Positions 7,097-14,934 of a stretch of 30,951 bases of DNA are shown one piece after another. The first letter of the stretch is position 1; every line of letters starts with the position of its first letter. A program made the position numbers and the translations under genes. Under the pieces are notes generated by a model, which was not told where the DNA came from, did not search any database, and was given only the letters and a program-made list of their open reading frames with translations. The stretch comes from an uncultured Mycoplasmatota bacterium (GTDB taxonomy: Bacteria; Bacillota_I; Bacilli_A; RF39; UBA660), in NCBI GenBank assembly GCA_900556025.1, contig USNG01000018.1, forward strand, positions 1 through 30,951. The letters are read 5' to 3'.

Positions 7097-7811
7097 AGTT
7101 ATTAACATAATTATATAATTGTTTTGATTCTTTTATGGTTAGTTTATGATATTCTCCCATACTTAATCCTTCTAAATCAAAGTATGCATATCTAATTCTT
7201 TTTAATTTCAAAACCTTATGTCCTACACTAGCAAACATGTTTTTAACTTGATGATTTCTTCCTTCAGTAATCGTTAGTTCTACATAACTTTTATTGTTCT
7301 TTTTATCAATTTTTTTCAATTTAGCTTTTGCTTTTTTAGTCATCACGCCATCTAGCAAAATTCCATTTTCTAGTTTTTTTATTTCTTCTACTTTAATTAT
7401 TCCATCTATCTTAGCATAATATGTTTTTTCAATATTTCCTTTTGGATGAGTAAGCTTATTAGCAATCTCGCCATCATTTGTTAAAAGTAAAACTCCTGTA
7501 GTATCATAATCAAGTCTTCCAACCGGAAAGATTTTTTCTTTTGTATCAATCAAATCAACAACAGTTTTTCTACCCTTTTCATCATGTACAGAACATATTG
7601 TTTTATCAGGTTTATAAAGTACATAGTATTCTTTAGCTTGTCTTTTAACCTCAAACCCATCAACTTCAACTACATCTTTTTCATTAACTTTAGTACCAAG
7701 TTCACGAACAATGTTTCCATTAACACTTACTTTTCCTTTTAAAATTAATTCTTCACTTTTTCTTCTTGAAGCTACTCCACATTCACTTAAAAATTTTTGC
7801 AATCTTTCCAT
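7095..7811 (-). CDS. rluB: Pseudouridine synthase RluB family
   Basis: A 238-residue rRNA pseudouridine synthase. An S4 RNA-binding domain (about residues 2-60, MERLQKFLSECGVASRR) precedes the RsuA/RluB catalytic domain with GRLDYDTTGVLLLTNDG; Asp101 in GRLD is the catalytic residue. The RNA target is 23S rRNA helix 89 in RluB; the RsuA/RluE alternatives are less likely given the Firmicute context. The start is at 7811 because AAGGTG stands 6 bases upstream; a longer reading to 7838 has no such site. The dacB-like gene is 31 bases upstream; Bacillus also has rluB (ypuL) near dacB, with spmA-spmB between, which are absent here. Confidence 0.88.
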   Translation of the reverse strand: MERLQKFLSECGVASRRKSEELILKGKVSVNGNIVRELGTKVNEKDVVEVDGFEVKRQAKEYYVLYKPDKTICSVHDEKGRKTVVDLIDTKEKIFPVGRLDYDTTGVLLLTNDGEIANKLTHPKGNIEKTYYAKIDGIIKVEEIKKLENGILLDGVMTKKAKAKLKKIDKKNNKSYVELTITEGRNHQVKNMFASVGHKVLKLKRIRYAYFDLEGLSMGEYHKLTIKESKQLYNYVNN

Positions 7812-7842
7812 ATAAAACACCTTAAGTAATTTTAACAAAAAT

Positions 7843-8835
7843 TTATCTAAATGACAACAATTCTTTTATTCTTGAGATACGTTTCTTATAAGAAATTTTA
7901 TATAATTTCTCTTTAAATATCACATCTTCATTCAAAAGTACTAAAACACATTTCTGATTTAAATCGATTTTAAGTCTAACATTTTTAACCTCATCAGGTC
8001 TAAGTAATACATTAATATCTTTCTTTAAGTAATAATGATTATTTTCTCCATCATCAATCTTAAAAGAAATAAAATACTTATCTAATAATTTATATTTTTC
8101 ATACTTTTCAAAATATTCTTCATATAACCTTTTATGCAAATTAAATTTATCAGCTTCATCTATACTAGCAATTACCAAAGTTTTTCCATTTTTCCTAGCA
8201 GAAGAAACATACACTTGACCACTAGCTTTTGTATAACCAATTTTTCCACTTATCAAATACTTGTATTCACTTAAAAGTTTATTTTTATTTACCCAAATAT
8301 ATTTATCAACTTTATATCTTTTAGCTTGAGTAATCTTTAAAAAATCTTTATTTTTTATTGCATAACTCATAAGAACAGCCAAATCATACGCCGTACTATA
8401 ATTCTTTGTTTCATCATTTAACCCATGTGGATTTTCAAAATTAGTATTATACATTCCAAGTTTAAAAGCTTTTATATTCATATTAGCTATAAAATCATCA
8501 TATCCATATTTTGTAGCTATAGACATAGCAGCATCATTACCACTTTGTAACATTAATCCATGAAGCAAATCATTTAAAGTAAAGGTTTCCCCTTGTTTCA
8601 CATAAATCATAGATCCATTAACTTTTAATATCTCTTCACCTATAGTTATCTTATCGTCTAATGAACCCATATCTAACGCAATCAAAGATGTCATAACTTT
8701 AGTAGTTGAAGCTATTAATTTTCTCTCATTCATATTACTTGAATATAAAACCCTATTACTATCTGCATCCATTACAACTACAGATGCATTAACTTTAATA
8801 AATAACAATAATAATACTATAACAATTTTTTTCAT
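7843..8835 (-). CDS. dacB: D-Ala-D-Ala carboxypeptidase (peptidase S11, DacB-like)
   Basis: A 330-residue exported penicillin-binding protein that trims peptidoglycan stem peptides. Signal peptide at residues 1-17; STTK (43-46) holds the catalytic Ser43 and Lys46, and SGN (98-100) is intact. The third box reads KIG (198-200) in place of KTG, by a single-base change (ATT for ACT), which may alter activity or beta-lactam binding. A C-terminal beta domain follows. The DacB assignment rests on the adjacent rluB and a sigma-E-like promoter; DacF is an alternative. The ATG at 8835 gives a proper signal peptide; an in-frame GTG at 8850 is possible. Neither has a Shine-Dalgarno site. Confidence 0.8.
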   Translation of the reverse strand: MKKIVIVLLLLFIKVNASVVVMDADSNRVLYSSNMNERKLIASTTKVMTSLIALDMGSLDDKITIGEEILKVNGSMIYVKQGETFTLNDLLHGLMLQSGNDAAMSIATKYGYDDFIANMNIKAFKLGMYNTNFENPHGLNDETKNYSTAYDLAVLMSYAIKNKDFLKITQAKRYKVDKYIWVNKNKLLSEYKYLISGKIGYTKASGQVYVSSARKNGKTLVIASIDEADKFNLHKRLYEEYFEKYEKYKLLDKYFISFKIDDGENNHYYLKKDINVLLRPDEVKNVRLKIDLNQKCVLVLLNEDVIFKEKLYKISYKKRISRIKELLSFR

Positions 8836-8839
8836 ACTA

Positions 8840-8867
8840 ATTGTATTCACAAATCAAAAAAAATATC
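8840..8867 (-). promoter_or_regulatory. Candidate sigma-E-like promoter of the dacB-like gene
   Basis: Minus strand: GATATT (8862-8867), 14-base spacer, AATACAAT (8840-8847). This fits the Bacillus sigma-E pattern (ATATT, 14, CATACAAT) closely, and Bacillus dacB is sigma-E dependent. The -10 ends only 4 bases before the ATG, so the mRNA would be leaderless. Confidence 0.5.
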
Positions 8868-8871
8868 AAAC

Positions 8872-8894
8872 AAAAAGCAACTTTTACATTGCTT
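8872..8894 (-). terminator. Terminator of the nadK operon
   Basis: 6-bp stem AAGCAA/TTGCTT (8889-8894 and 8875-8880) overlapping the nadK stop codon, then TTTG and a T-rich stretch on the minus strand. The stem is short. Confidence 0.55.
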
Positions 8895-9690
8895 AATCAG
8901 TTAAAAATTTCTCATTTACTATATTTATAAAATTATATTCCTTCATTCTTAAAAATTTTAATTTCTTATTTTTTACAAAACACTCAATCTTCTTAACATT
9001 ATTATATCTCTTATTTTCGCCATCAAAAGTAAGCAAAATTGTCTTTTTAAGTGGATAAAGCTCAATATGTTTTTTTTCTGGTAACACAATAGGATTTAAT
9101 AAATTTCTATAAGCTTTAGTATTAATAGGAGCAATAGGCATAATTTGAAGAGTATGTAATGTATTATAAACAAGAGCTCCTCTAAAACTAGTATTGTAAG
9201 CACTTGAACCAACAGAAGTTGATATCAAAACACCATCTCCCATATAAGTTTCCAATTTTACATGATCAACATGAATATCCATAAGCAAAGCATTCAATTC
9301 TAGTTCACGAACAACTACTTCATTTAAAGCATAATATCTTGATATAGAATCATCAGTTGAAACTTTAGTTTCCAAAACACCAATATTATCTACTTTAAAA
9401 TCATCATTATTAAGTGCCTCAATAAAACTTCTTAGATTATTTGGTCTAATCTCTTGTAAGAATCCTAAAGTACCAGTATTAATTCCAATATAATAAACTG
9501 AACTATCAAAATTAGTATCTTTTACCATTCTTAAAAAAGCACCATCACCACCAATAGCAATAGCTAAATCAAAACCCTCATCAACTAATTCGAAATCATA
9601 CAATTTTATTAATCCAACTAATTCATCCAATATAGAATCAGATCTTTCAGTATGATTTGAAAATAGTTTTATTTTATTAATTTTTCTCAT
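8893..9690 (-). CDS. nadK: NAD kinase
   Basis: A 265-residue ATP-NAD kinase that makes NADP in the cytoplasm. GGDG (47-50) with the catalytic Asp49, NTGTLGF (71-77), ALNE (121-124) and GDGVLISTSVGSSAYN (151-166) are all intact, and the length is typical of Gram-positive NadK. AGGTGAATAA precedes the ATG. It follows the cinA-type gene by 8 bases in a three-gene operon (unknown 105-residue protein, amidase, NadK), so two steps of pyridine-nucleotide metabolism are adjacent. Confidence 0.95.
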   Translation of the reverse strand: MRKINKIKLFSNHTERSDSILDELVGLIKLYDFELVDEGFDLAIAIGGDGAFLRMVKDTNFDSSVYYIGINTGTLGFLQEIRPNNLRSFIEALNNDDFKVDNIGVLETKVSTDDSISRYYALNEVVVRELELNALLMDIHVDHVKLETYMGDGVLISTSVGSSAYNTSFRGALVYNTLHTLQIMPIAPINTKAYRNLLNPIVLPEKKHIELYPLKKTILLTFDGENKRYNNVKKIECFVKNKKLKFLRMKEYNFINIVNEKFLTD

Positions 9691-9698
9691 TTATTCAC

Positions 9699-10169
9699 CT
9701 ACTTTATAATCTCTAATAACCTTTCTAAAACTTTATTAACTATAAACTCTTTACATTCTTTTCTAGGTTTATTTGGACACATAACGTTAAATTTCACATA
9801 TTCATTATTTTTTCTATCATATATAGTTACAAAAACTATATTGTCTTCTCCACTTGGATTATTCACGTCAAATCTGTTTATTTTTCCTGTAATACCTACC
9901 CCATAAGTAGAAAGAGCATAATCACTTATACATTTAGCCATCTCATCAGAAGTTTCAAAACTATAAACAGAATATTTGGAAATTGTTTCTTCCTTAACAC
10001 CCATTTTAATTTTATATTCATTTGAATATGTTATAGCACTAAACTTCAACACTTCACTTGAACCATCAACATTTGTAATAGTTGTAGCAAAATATCCAGC
10101 AGTACATGACTCCATTGAAGCAATTGTCTCTTTATTTTTAATTAATCTTTTTACAATTTCACTTTCCAT
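9699..10169 (-). CDS. CinA C-terminal domain protein (nicotinamide-nucleotide amidase, PncC type)
   Basis: A 156-residue stand-alone CinA C-terminal domain, which deamidates nicotinamide mononucleotide to nicotinate mononucleotide and so recycles NAD. ESCTAG (20-25), YSNE (48-51) and GITG (92-95) are the family signature. The region after GITG (KINRFDVNNPSGEDN) departs from the usual GIAGP-GG pattern, so activity is probable but not certain. AAGGAG overlaps the upstream stop region and sets the start; the gap to the upstream gene is 4 bases. Confidence 0.87.
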   Translation of the reverse strand: MESEIVKRLIKNKETIASMESCTAGYFATTITNVDGSSEVLKFSAITYSNEYKIKMGVKEETISKYSVYSFETSDEMAKCISDYALSTYGVGITGKINRFDVNNPSGEDNIVFVTIYDRKNNEYVKFNVMCPNKPRKECKEFIVNKVLERLLEIIK

Positions 10170-10173
10170 ATCT

Positions 10174-10491
10174 TTACAACTCCTTAGTTTCCATTTTAGT
10201 TAGTCTTACATAAGCAGTAATTTCACCATTTTTATATTCTAAATCTATATCAGAAGCAAACACATTAACCAAATTTAGCTCTGCTTGTAATAAAAAACAT
10301 AACTCAACCTTACCAAATCTAGTTTCTTTGGGATAAGAAAAACCATTATACTTTTCTTCAGTAATTACTAAAACACTAATTTCATTATCCTCAGTTTGCT
10401 CAAATTTTATAATACTACTATTGTCCAAAACAAAAGCATTTCTAATCATAAGAAGAATTTGCTTACTGTCAATACTAAAATCATAGTCCAT
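10174..10491 (-). CDS. Unknown 105-residue protein, first gene of the cinA-nadK operon
   Basis: A small soluble protein without signal peptide or membrane segments and without a motif I recognise. It alternates short beta-type stretches (ISVLVITEE, VELCFLLQAEL, EITAYVRLTK), suggesting a compact alpha/beta fold. GAGGTTATATT precedes the ATG. Tight spacing to the amidase gene shows co-transcription; a link to nucleotide metabolism is only by association. Confidence 0.75.
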   Translation of the reverse strand: MDYDFSIDSKQILLMIRNAFVLDNSSIIKFEQTEDNEISVLVITEEKYNGFSYPKETRFGKVELCFLLQAELNLVNVFASDIDLEYKNGEITAYVRLTKMETKEL

Positions 10492-10599
10492 AATATAACC
10501 TCAATTTCCAACAATAGTATATCATAAATTATTACTTAGACACATATATCAATTGTTTTTTAACTAAAAATATGTTAAGTTGTAATTAAGGGGATTTTT

Positions 10600-11508
10600 A
10601 TGATTAAAAAATATAGTGAAATACTTATTGATATATGCAGAGAAATAGATTTTGAATATGATGTTTTAATGGACTTATCTGAAAAAAATAAAGAAAATAC
10701 AGTAGATTACACAAATAACTTATGCAAATTAAGAAGACTATTAGATAAGTCAATAGAATACTGTAGAACATTTAGTGTAGAAACACTTCAAAATATGCTC
10801 TACTATATCACAGAAAAATTAGGAGAATTTGAAAGTTGTTACTACTATGAAATTGCTTCTAGTATAATTGATCATGTTTTAAATAAATATTATATTGATC
10901 AAAGAACAGGCACAGATGACACAAATGAAGAAGAAACTGAATACGATGAAGCACCACTAGACGAAAGCGAAGTTGAAGAAGCAAATAGATGGTTAGAAGC
11001 TTACCCTGATTACTTAGATGATTATTATGATGAAGCAATGGGAATTATTTATACAAGCGTTGCTAGAAAAATATTTATTGAACTAATTAATCTAAAACCA
11101 GAAACTAAAAAAGAAAAAGAATTACAAATTAAATTATTAAAACTTTATAATTCAAAATATAAATATGATTTTTTAACAAAAAGTGTTTCACTAGAATTAA
11201 TGGCAGTTGATGCTAGATTCAATCCATTTAGAATTTATATACATACAGATGAAGAATTTAGTTCAATGTATTTTAATGAGTCAATTGATATATTAAAAAC
11301 AATATGTAACAGAAGAATTAGTAGTTTAGATACTGAAAGTTTAGAAGATTGCTTTGAAATAATGTGTTTATTTGAAATGTTAGATTATTTAAATATTGAA
11401 CAACTAAATAAACTTAAAGAAGCATGCATAGAATTTACTAATTCAAAAAGCCCTAATACACTTGGAAAATTATGTCTTTCAAAATTGCAATCAAAAACGG
11501 ACGATTAG
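10600..11508 (+). CDS. Unknown acidic helical protein
   Basis: A 302-residue soluble protein with no signal peptide or membrane segment. It looks almost entirely alpha-helical, with an acidic linker at about residues 105-130 (TGTDDTNEEETEYDEAPLDE) dividing two halves. The C-terminal half has repeated helix-like units ending in Leu- and Cys-containing stretches (ILKTICNRR, CFEIMCLFEMLDYL), as in repeat scaffolds, but no known repeat is clear. AAGGGG lies 5 bases before the ATG. It is a single gene, transcribed away from the cinA-nadK operon, with its own terminator on the stop codon. Function unknown. Confidence 0.8.
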   Translation: MIKKYSEILIDICREIDFEYDVLMDLSEKNKENTVDYTNNLCKLRRLLDKSIEYCRTFSVETLQNMLYYITEKLGEFESCYYYEIASSIIDHVLNKYYIDQRTGTDDTNEEETEYDEAPLDESEVEEANRWLEAYPDYLDDYYDEAMGIIYTSVARKIFIELINLKPETKKEKELQIKLLKLYNSKYKYDFLTKSVSLELMAVDARFNPFRIYIHTDEEFSSMYFNESIDILKTICNRRISSLDTESLEDCFEIMCLFEMLDYLNIEQLNKLKEACIEFTNSKSPNTLGKLCLSKLQSKTDD

Positions 11509-11521
11509 TCCGCTCTTTTTT
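11498..11521 (+). terminator. Bidirectional terminator between the acidic protein and the lipoprotein
   Basis: 5-bp GC-rich stem CGGAC/GTCCG (11498-11502, 11508-11512) overlapping the stop codon, then CTCTTTTTTT on the plus strand; the minus strand has TTTTT after the stem, so it can serve both genes. Confidence 0.8.
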
Positions 11522-12063
11522 TAGTCATTTTCATAATTATATAAACCATGTATTTTTTCTAAAGTAACTCTATCTGGTGTCTGTAAAACCCATTCTTTAT
11601 CTTTTTTAACTAATTTAAATGTTATATCATAATCTATTTTATCACTTACTTTAGACATATTTTCTATTTTATATTTATAATATAAATTTTCATCAAACAT
11701 ATTATCATTATCATAAAATTCATTCATATGACTATTCATATATTCACGAGAATTTTTATCAGCTAAATATAAATCATATACAGTTATTTTTACTTTAACT
11801 GTTGCCTCTTCACCATCAATACTTTCCTCTTTAACTTCATATTTTAAATCTTTATATTGTCTTTTTAGTACTTCTTTATAAGCTAAAGTATTATCACTAT
11901 TTAAGTTTTCAGCTGCAACAGTAGTATCAATATCTTCAATAACATTATCAGTTAAATTATTATATTGATTTAAATAAGATTCAACTTTACTAGTTGGTGT
12001 ATTTGATAAACTACATCCAGTGAATAGAAATAATAATGATAAAGAAAATAATATTTTTTTCAT
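11521..12063 (-). CDS. Putative lipoprotein of unknown function
   Basis: A 180-residue lipoprotein: signal peptide with lipobox LFTGC, lipidated Cys17, then a Ser/Thr linker. The mature part (SYLNQYNNLTDNVIEDID to KKDKEWVLQTPD) has an NTF2/DUF4878-like feel: a helix followed by strands for KVKITVYDL, DITFKLVK and EWVL. The start at 12063 is fixed by AGGAGG 7 bases upstream; a longer frame to 12093 is not needed. It lies 42 bases downstream of a small membrane-protein gene on the same strand, possibly the same transcript. Confidence 0.85.
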   Translation of the reverse strand: MKKILFSLSLLFLFTGCSLSNTPTSKVESYLNQYNNLTDNVIEDIDTTVAAENLNSDNTLAYKEVLKRQYKDLKYEVKEESIDGEEATVKVKITVYDLYLADKNSREYMNSHMNEFYDNDNMFDENLYYKYKIENMSKVSDKIDYDITFKLVKKDKEWVLQTPDRVTLEKIHGLYNYEND

Positions 12064-12105
12064 AGATTTTCCTCCTAATAATATTGTTAACACAATAATA
12101 AAATA

Positions 12106-12309
12106 TTATTCATTCTTTTTAAAAAAAGAAAAAAATATAAAAATAATACCAATTACCCCTATTAAACATTCAATATGAGTAAAAATATATTTCAAGTATT
12201 CTATAAAACTATACCCCATCTTTAATAAATTAAGATAAACTATAATAAACATTAAAGAATAAGAGCATAATAAAATACCTGTAAACAATAAGACAATTTT
12301 CTTTAACAT
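12106..12309 (-). CDS. Small two-segment membrane protein, unknown
   Basis: 67 residues with two hydrophobic segments (about 5-30 and 45-62) and a basic C-terminus (FFKKNE). No Shine-Dalgarno site; two overlapping TATAAT boxes lie directly before the ATG, so the mRNA may be leaderless. Divergent from uppP. Length and lack of known relatives make it less certain. Confidence 0.55.
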   Translation of the reverse strand: MLKKIVLLFTGILLCSYSLMFIIVYLNLLKMGYSFIEYLKYIFTHIECLIGVIGIIFIFFSFFKKNE

Positions 12310-12322
12310 ATTATAATTATAT

Positions 12323-12351
12323 TTGTAAAATTATAAAAATATTATTATAAT
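12323..12351 (+). promoter_or_regulatory. Sigma-A-type promoter of uppP
   Basis: TTGTAA (12323-12328), 17-base spacer, TATAAT (12346-12351), 15 bases before the start codon of uppP. Confidence 0.65.
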
Positions 12352-12366
12352 GAGAAAGGTGATTAT

Positions 12367-13164
12367 ATGGAAATATTAAAATATTTATTATTAGCAGTAG
12401 TACAAGGATTAACTGAAACAATACCTGTTTCATCTAGTGGTCATTTAATGATCATAAAAAAATTAATAAGTTTAGATATAGATTTTAATACAATAGCTAT
12501 ACTTACTAATTTTGGATCATTAATAGCAATATTAATTATATTTTGGAAAGATATAGTTTCTCTAATAAATAGTTTTTTTAAATATTTAAGTACTAAAGAA
12601 ACAAAATATAAAAGTGAATACAAATATTGCTGGATGATAGTTCTTGGATGTATTCCAGCAGGACTTTGTGGACTAATAGTTAGTAAATTAGAATTATTTG
12701 CTAAAATAGAAAATAATATTAAAATAGTTGGTCTTTCATTAATAATTACAGCAGTACTATTATTTATTATTAGAAACTTTAAAGGTAAAAAAGATGATAA
12801 AGATATTGGAGTTAAAGAAGCTTTAACAGTTGGATGTTTTCAAATATTAGGTTTATTTCCTGGTATAAGTAGAAGTGGTTCAACAATAGTTGGAGGTATG
12901 AGCGGAGGACTTAAAAGAGATACAGCATTCAAATATTCATTTATGTTATATATACCAATGAGTATAGCTGCTATGGGACTTGAATTATTCGATATAGAAT
13001 TTACTAGTTCATTAATTCTTCCTTATGCCCTATCAATTATAGTTTCATGTATTGTTACACTACTAGTTACAAAATGGTTTAGAAAAATTGTTAATGAAGG
13101 TAAACTAATATACTTTAGTATATATTGTTTAATAGTTGGTTTACTTGTAATATTATTTCTATAA
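12367..13164 (+). CDS. uppP: Undecaprenyl-diphosphatase UppP (BacA)
   Basis: A 265-residue integral membrane enzyme that dephosphorylates undecaprenyl diphosphate, returning the lipid carrier used for peptidoglycan and for the surface polysaccharide encoded further on. QGLTETIPVSSSGH (13-26) and PGISRSGST (165-173) are the two catalytic motifs and are complete. Length and eight or so membrane segments are as expected. AAGGTG precedes the ATG. It is transcribed alone from a TTGTAA-17-TATAAT promoter and ends at a clear terminator. Confidence 0.95.
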   Translation: MEILKYLLLAVVQGLTETIPVSSSGHLMIIKKLISLDIDFNTIAILTNFGSLIAILIIFWKDIVSLINSFFKYLSTKETKYKSEYKYCWMIVLGCIPAGLCGLIVSKLELFAKIENNIKIVGLSLIITAVLLFIIRNFKGKKDDKDIGVKEALTVGCFQILGLFPGISRSGSTIVGGMSGGLKRDTAFKYSFMLYIPMSIAAMGLELFDIEFTSSLILPYALSIIVSCIVTLLVTKWFRKIVNEGKLIYFSIYCLIVGLLVILFL

Positions 13165-13168
13165 AAAT

Positions 13169-13194
13169 AAAGATCTGAAAAGATCTTTTTTATT
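13169..13194 (+). terminator. Bidirectional terminator after uppP
   Basis: 8-bp stem AAAGATCT/AGATCTTT (13169-13176, 13181-13188) with a GAAA tetraloop, T run on the plus strand and TTTATTTTTA on the minus strand. It serves uppP and the convergent membrane-protein gene. Confidence 0.8.
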
Positions 13195-13712
13195 TACATC
13201 TTATTAAAATACTTATTTTCTTTCCTATCATATAATAATTTAATGATTATATTACATAAAATAAATATTAATCCGATAGATAAATAAATATATCCAAATA
13301 ACTCAATATAAGTCCTTATATCATTTAAAAATAGATTATTACTATCAATTACATAAAACAATCTAAAAAGAGCTAAAAACGCTATCAAAAAGCTTAAACC
13401 AACATGTTTAAGTCCCCTATAAGTATTCTCCCTTATCAAAAATATACCAGTCATCAAAGTAAATATAAATAAACAAAGAACAATTATTACAACAAAATTA
13501 ACCCTTTCAGAAAAACCAATATATTCAAATAAATAATTAAATTTATCACTAACACCATACCTAGTAATATTATAATTTAACTTTTCACTATTAAAAATAT
13601 TAATCAAAAAACAATTAAAAGGTAAAACTAACAAAGCAATAGAATTAAATATCACTAATAACATAGTATTAATAGATATCATAAATTTTCTTAAATCACT
13701 TATATCTTCCAT
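13194..13712 (-). CDS. Unknown four-segment membrane protein
   Basis: A 172-residue protein with four hydrophobic segments (about 13-38, 72-92, 101-122 and 139-160) and a basic C-terminal tail. A loop of about 33 residues (SEKLNYNITRYGVSDKFNY) separates the first two. GAGGTTATT precedes the ATG. No family is recognised; it is convergent with uppP and divergent from the rhamnose operon, so context gives no role. Confidence 0.7.
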   Translation of the reverse strand: MEDISDLRKFMISINTMLLVIFNSIALLVLPFNCFLINIFNSEKLNYNITRYGVSDKFNYLFEYIGFSERVNFVVIIVLCLFIFTLMTGIFLIRENTYRGLKHVGLSFLIAFLALFRLFYVIDSNNLFLNDIRTYIELFGYIYLSIGLIFILCNIIIKLLYDRKENKYFNKM

Positions 13713-13778
13713 AATAACCTCAATTCATAAGTCATTATTATAATATACACACATTAAAAAGAAAATAAAAAAATTATC

Positions 13779-13795
13779 TGTTGACTTTTTCAACA
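13779..13795. promoter_or_regulatory. Perfect inverted repeat over the -35 of the rhamnose operon (candidate operator)
   Basis: TGTTGA, five bases, TCAACA: a perfect 6-bp inverted repeat, 17 bp in all, covering the -35 hexamer. Size and symmetry suit a dimeric XRE-type repressor, and the first gene of the operon carries such a DNA-binding domain. Binding would be expected to block the promoter. Inference from position only. Confidence 0.5.
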
Positions 13796-13810
13796 AAAAC
13801 ATGCTAAAAT
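13781..13810 (+). promoter_or_regulatory. Promoter of the dTDP-rhamnose operon
   Basis: TTGACT (13781-13786), 18-base spacer, TAAAAT (13805-13810), 19 bases before the start codon. Confidence 0.65.
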
Positions 13811-13829
13811 TTTTATAGAAGGTGAAAAA

Positions 13830-14930
13830 ATGGAAGAAAGTAATAGCATAATTGTTGGAAAAAAACTTAAAACAATGAGAGAAAAACTAAATTTGACTCA
13901 AGAACAAGTTGCAAAAGAACTCAACTTAGGAAGAGATGCTATAGTAAGAATTGAATCAGGTAAAAGAAAAATAACTTATGAAGAATTAAAACAATTTGCT
14001 AAAATATATAATTTTGATGAAAAAGAATTAACTGATAGTAAAAAAGAACAAGAAATAAAAGGAATAATATTGGCCGGTGGAAGTGGAACTAGACTTTACC
14101 CTATCACAAAAGGAACAAGCAAACAACTTATTCCAATCTATAATAAGCCTATGATATATTATCCATTATCAGTACTTATGCAAGCAGGAATCAAAGACAT
14201 ATTAGTTATAACTACAGAAGAAGAACAAAATAATTTCATAAGATTATTAAAAGATGGAAAACAATTTGGAATTAATTTAACATATAAAATTCAACAAAAA
14301 CCAGAAGGGCTTGCACAAGCATTAGTAATTGGAAAAGAATTTATTGGTGATTATCCTTGTGCAATGATACTAGGAGATAACATTTTTTATGGAAGTGGAA
14401 TTGAAAATGAATTATCACAAGCAATTAATAACTTAAGCGACGAAAAAGCAACAATTTTTGGTTATAAAGTAAAAGATCCACAAAGATTTGGAATAATGGA
14501 ACTAGGATACAACAATACAGTACTTAGTGTAGAAGAAAAACCAGCTAATCCAAAATCAGAATATGCAATCACTGGCTTGTACTTTTATCCAAAAGGGGTT
14601 TCAAATCTTGCTGAAACAATAAAGAAATCAGCAAGAGGAGAATATGAAATAACTACTTTAAATGAATTGTATTTAAAACAATTAAGATTAAAAGCAAGAC
14701 TTTTAGATGATAATTATGTTTGGCTAGACACCGGAACATTTGAAAGTATGCTAGATGCTTGTAACATGATAAAAGCATTAGAATTTAACAAAGATACTTT
14801 AATTTGCTCACCAGAAAAAATAGCTTTTGATAATGGATGGATTAATGAAGAACAATTAAAAGCTGAAGCTTTAGAGCAAAGCAAAAATGAATATGGAAAA
14901 AAATTATTAAAAATATTAGAAAGGAAATAG
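13830..14930 (+). CDS. rfbA: HTH(XRE)-glucose-1-phosphate thymidylyltransferase fusion
   Basis: A 366-residue two-domain protein. Residues 8-68 are an XRE/Cro-type helix-turn-helix (LKTMREKLNLTQEQVAKELNL, then IVRIESGKRKI); residues 77-366 are RfbA/RmlA, which joins glucose-1-phosphate and dTTP to dTDP-glucose, the first step to dTDP-L-rhamnose. GGSGTRLYP (83-91), QLIPIYNKPM (99-108), GDN (182-184) and EEKP (235-238) are intact. RfbA usually begins MKGIILAGG; here that Met is Ile76 (codon ATA), and no ATG or stop separates the domains, so the fusion is real in this sequence. AAGGTG sets the start. It heads the operon; an inverted repeat over its promoter suggests self-regulation. Confidence 0.93.
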   Translation: MEESNSIIVGKKLKTMREKLNLTQEQVAKELNLGRDAIVRIESGKRKITYEELKQFAKIYNFDEKELTDSKKEQEIKGIILAGGSGTRLYPITKGTSKQLIPIYNKPMIYYPLSVLMQAGIKDILVITTEEEQNNFIRLLKDGKQFGINLTYKIQQKPEGLAQALVIGKEFIGDYPCAMILGDNIFYGSGIENELSQAINNLSDEKATIFGYKVKDPQRFGIMELGYNNTVLSVEEKPANPKSEYAITGLYFYPKGVSNLAETIKKSARGEYEITTLNELYLKQLRLKARLLDDNYVWLDTGTFESMLDACNMIKALEFNKDTLICSPEKIAFDNGWINEEQLKAEALEQSKNEYGKKLLKILERK

Positions 14931-14934
14931 ATTT

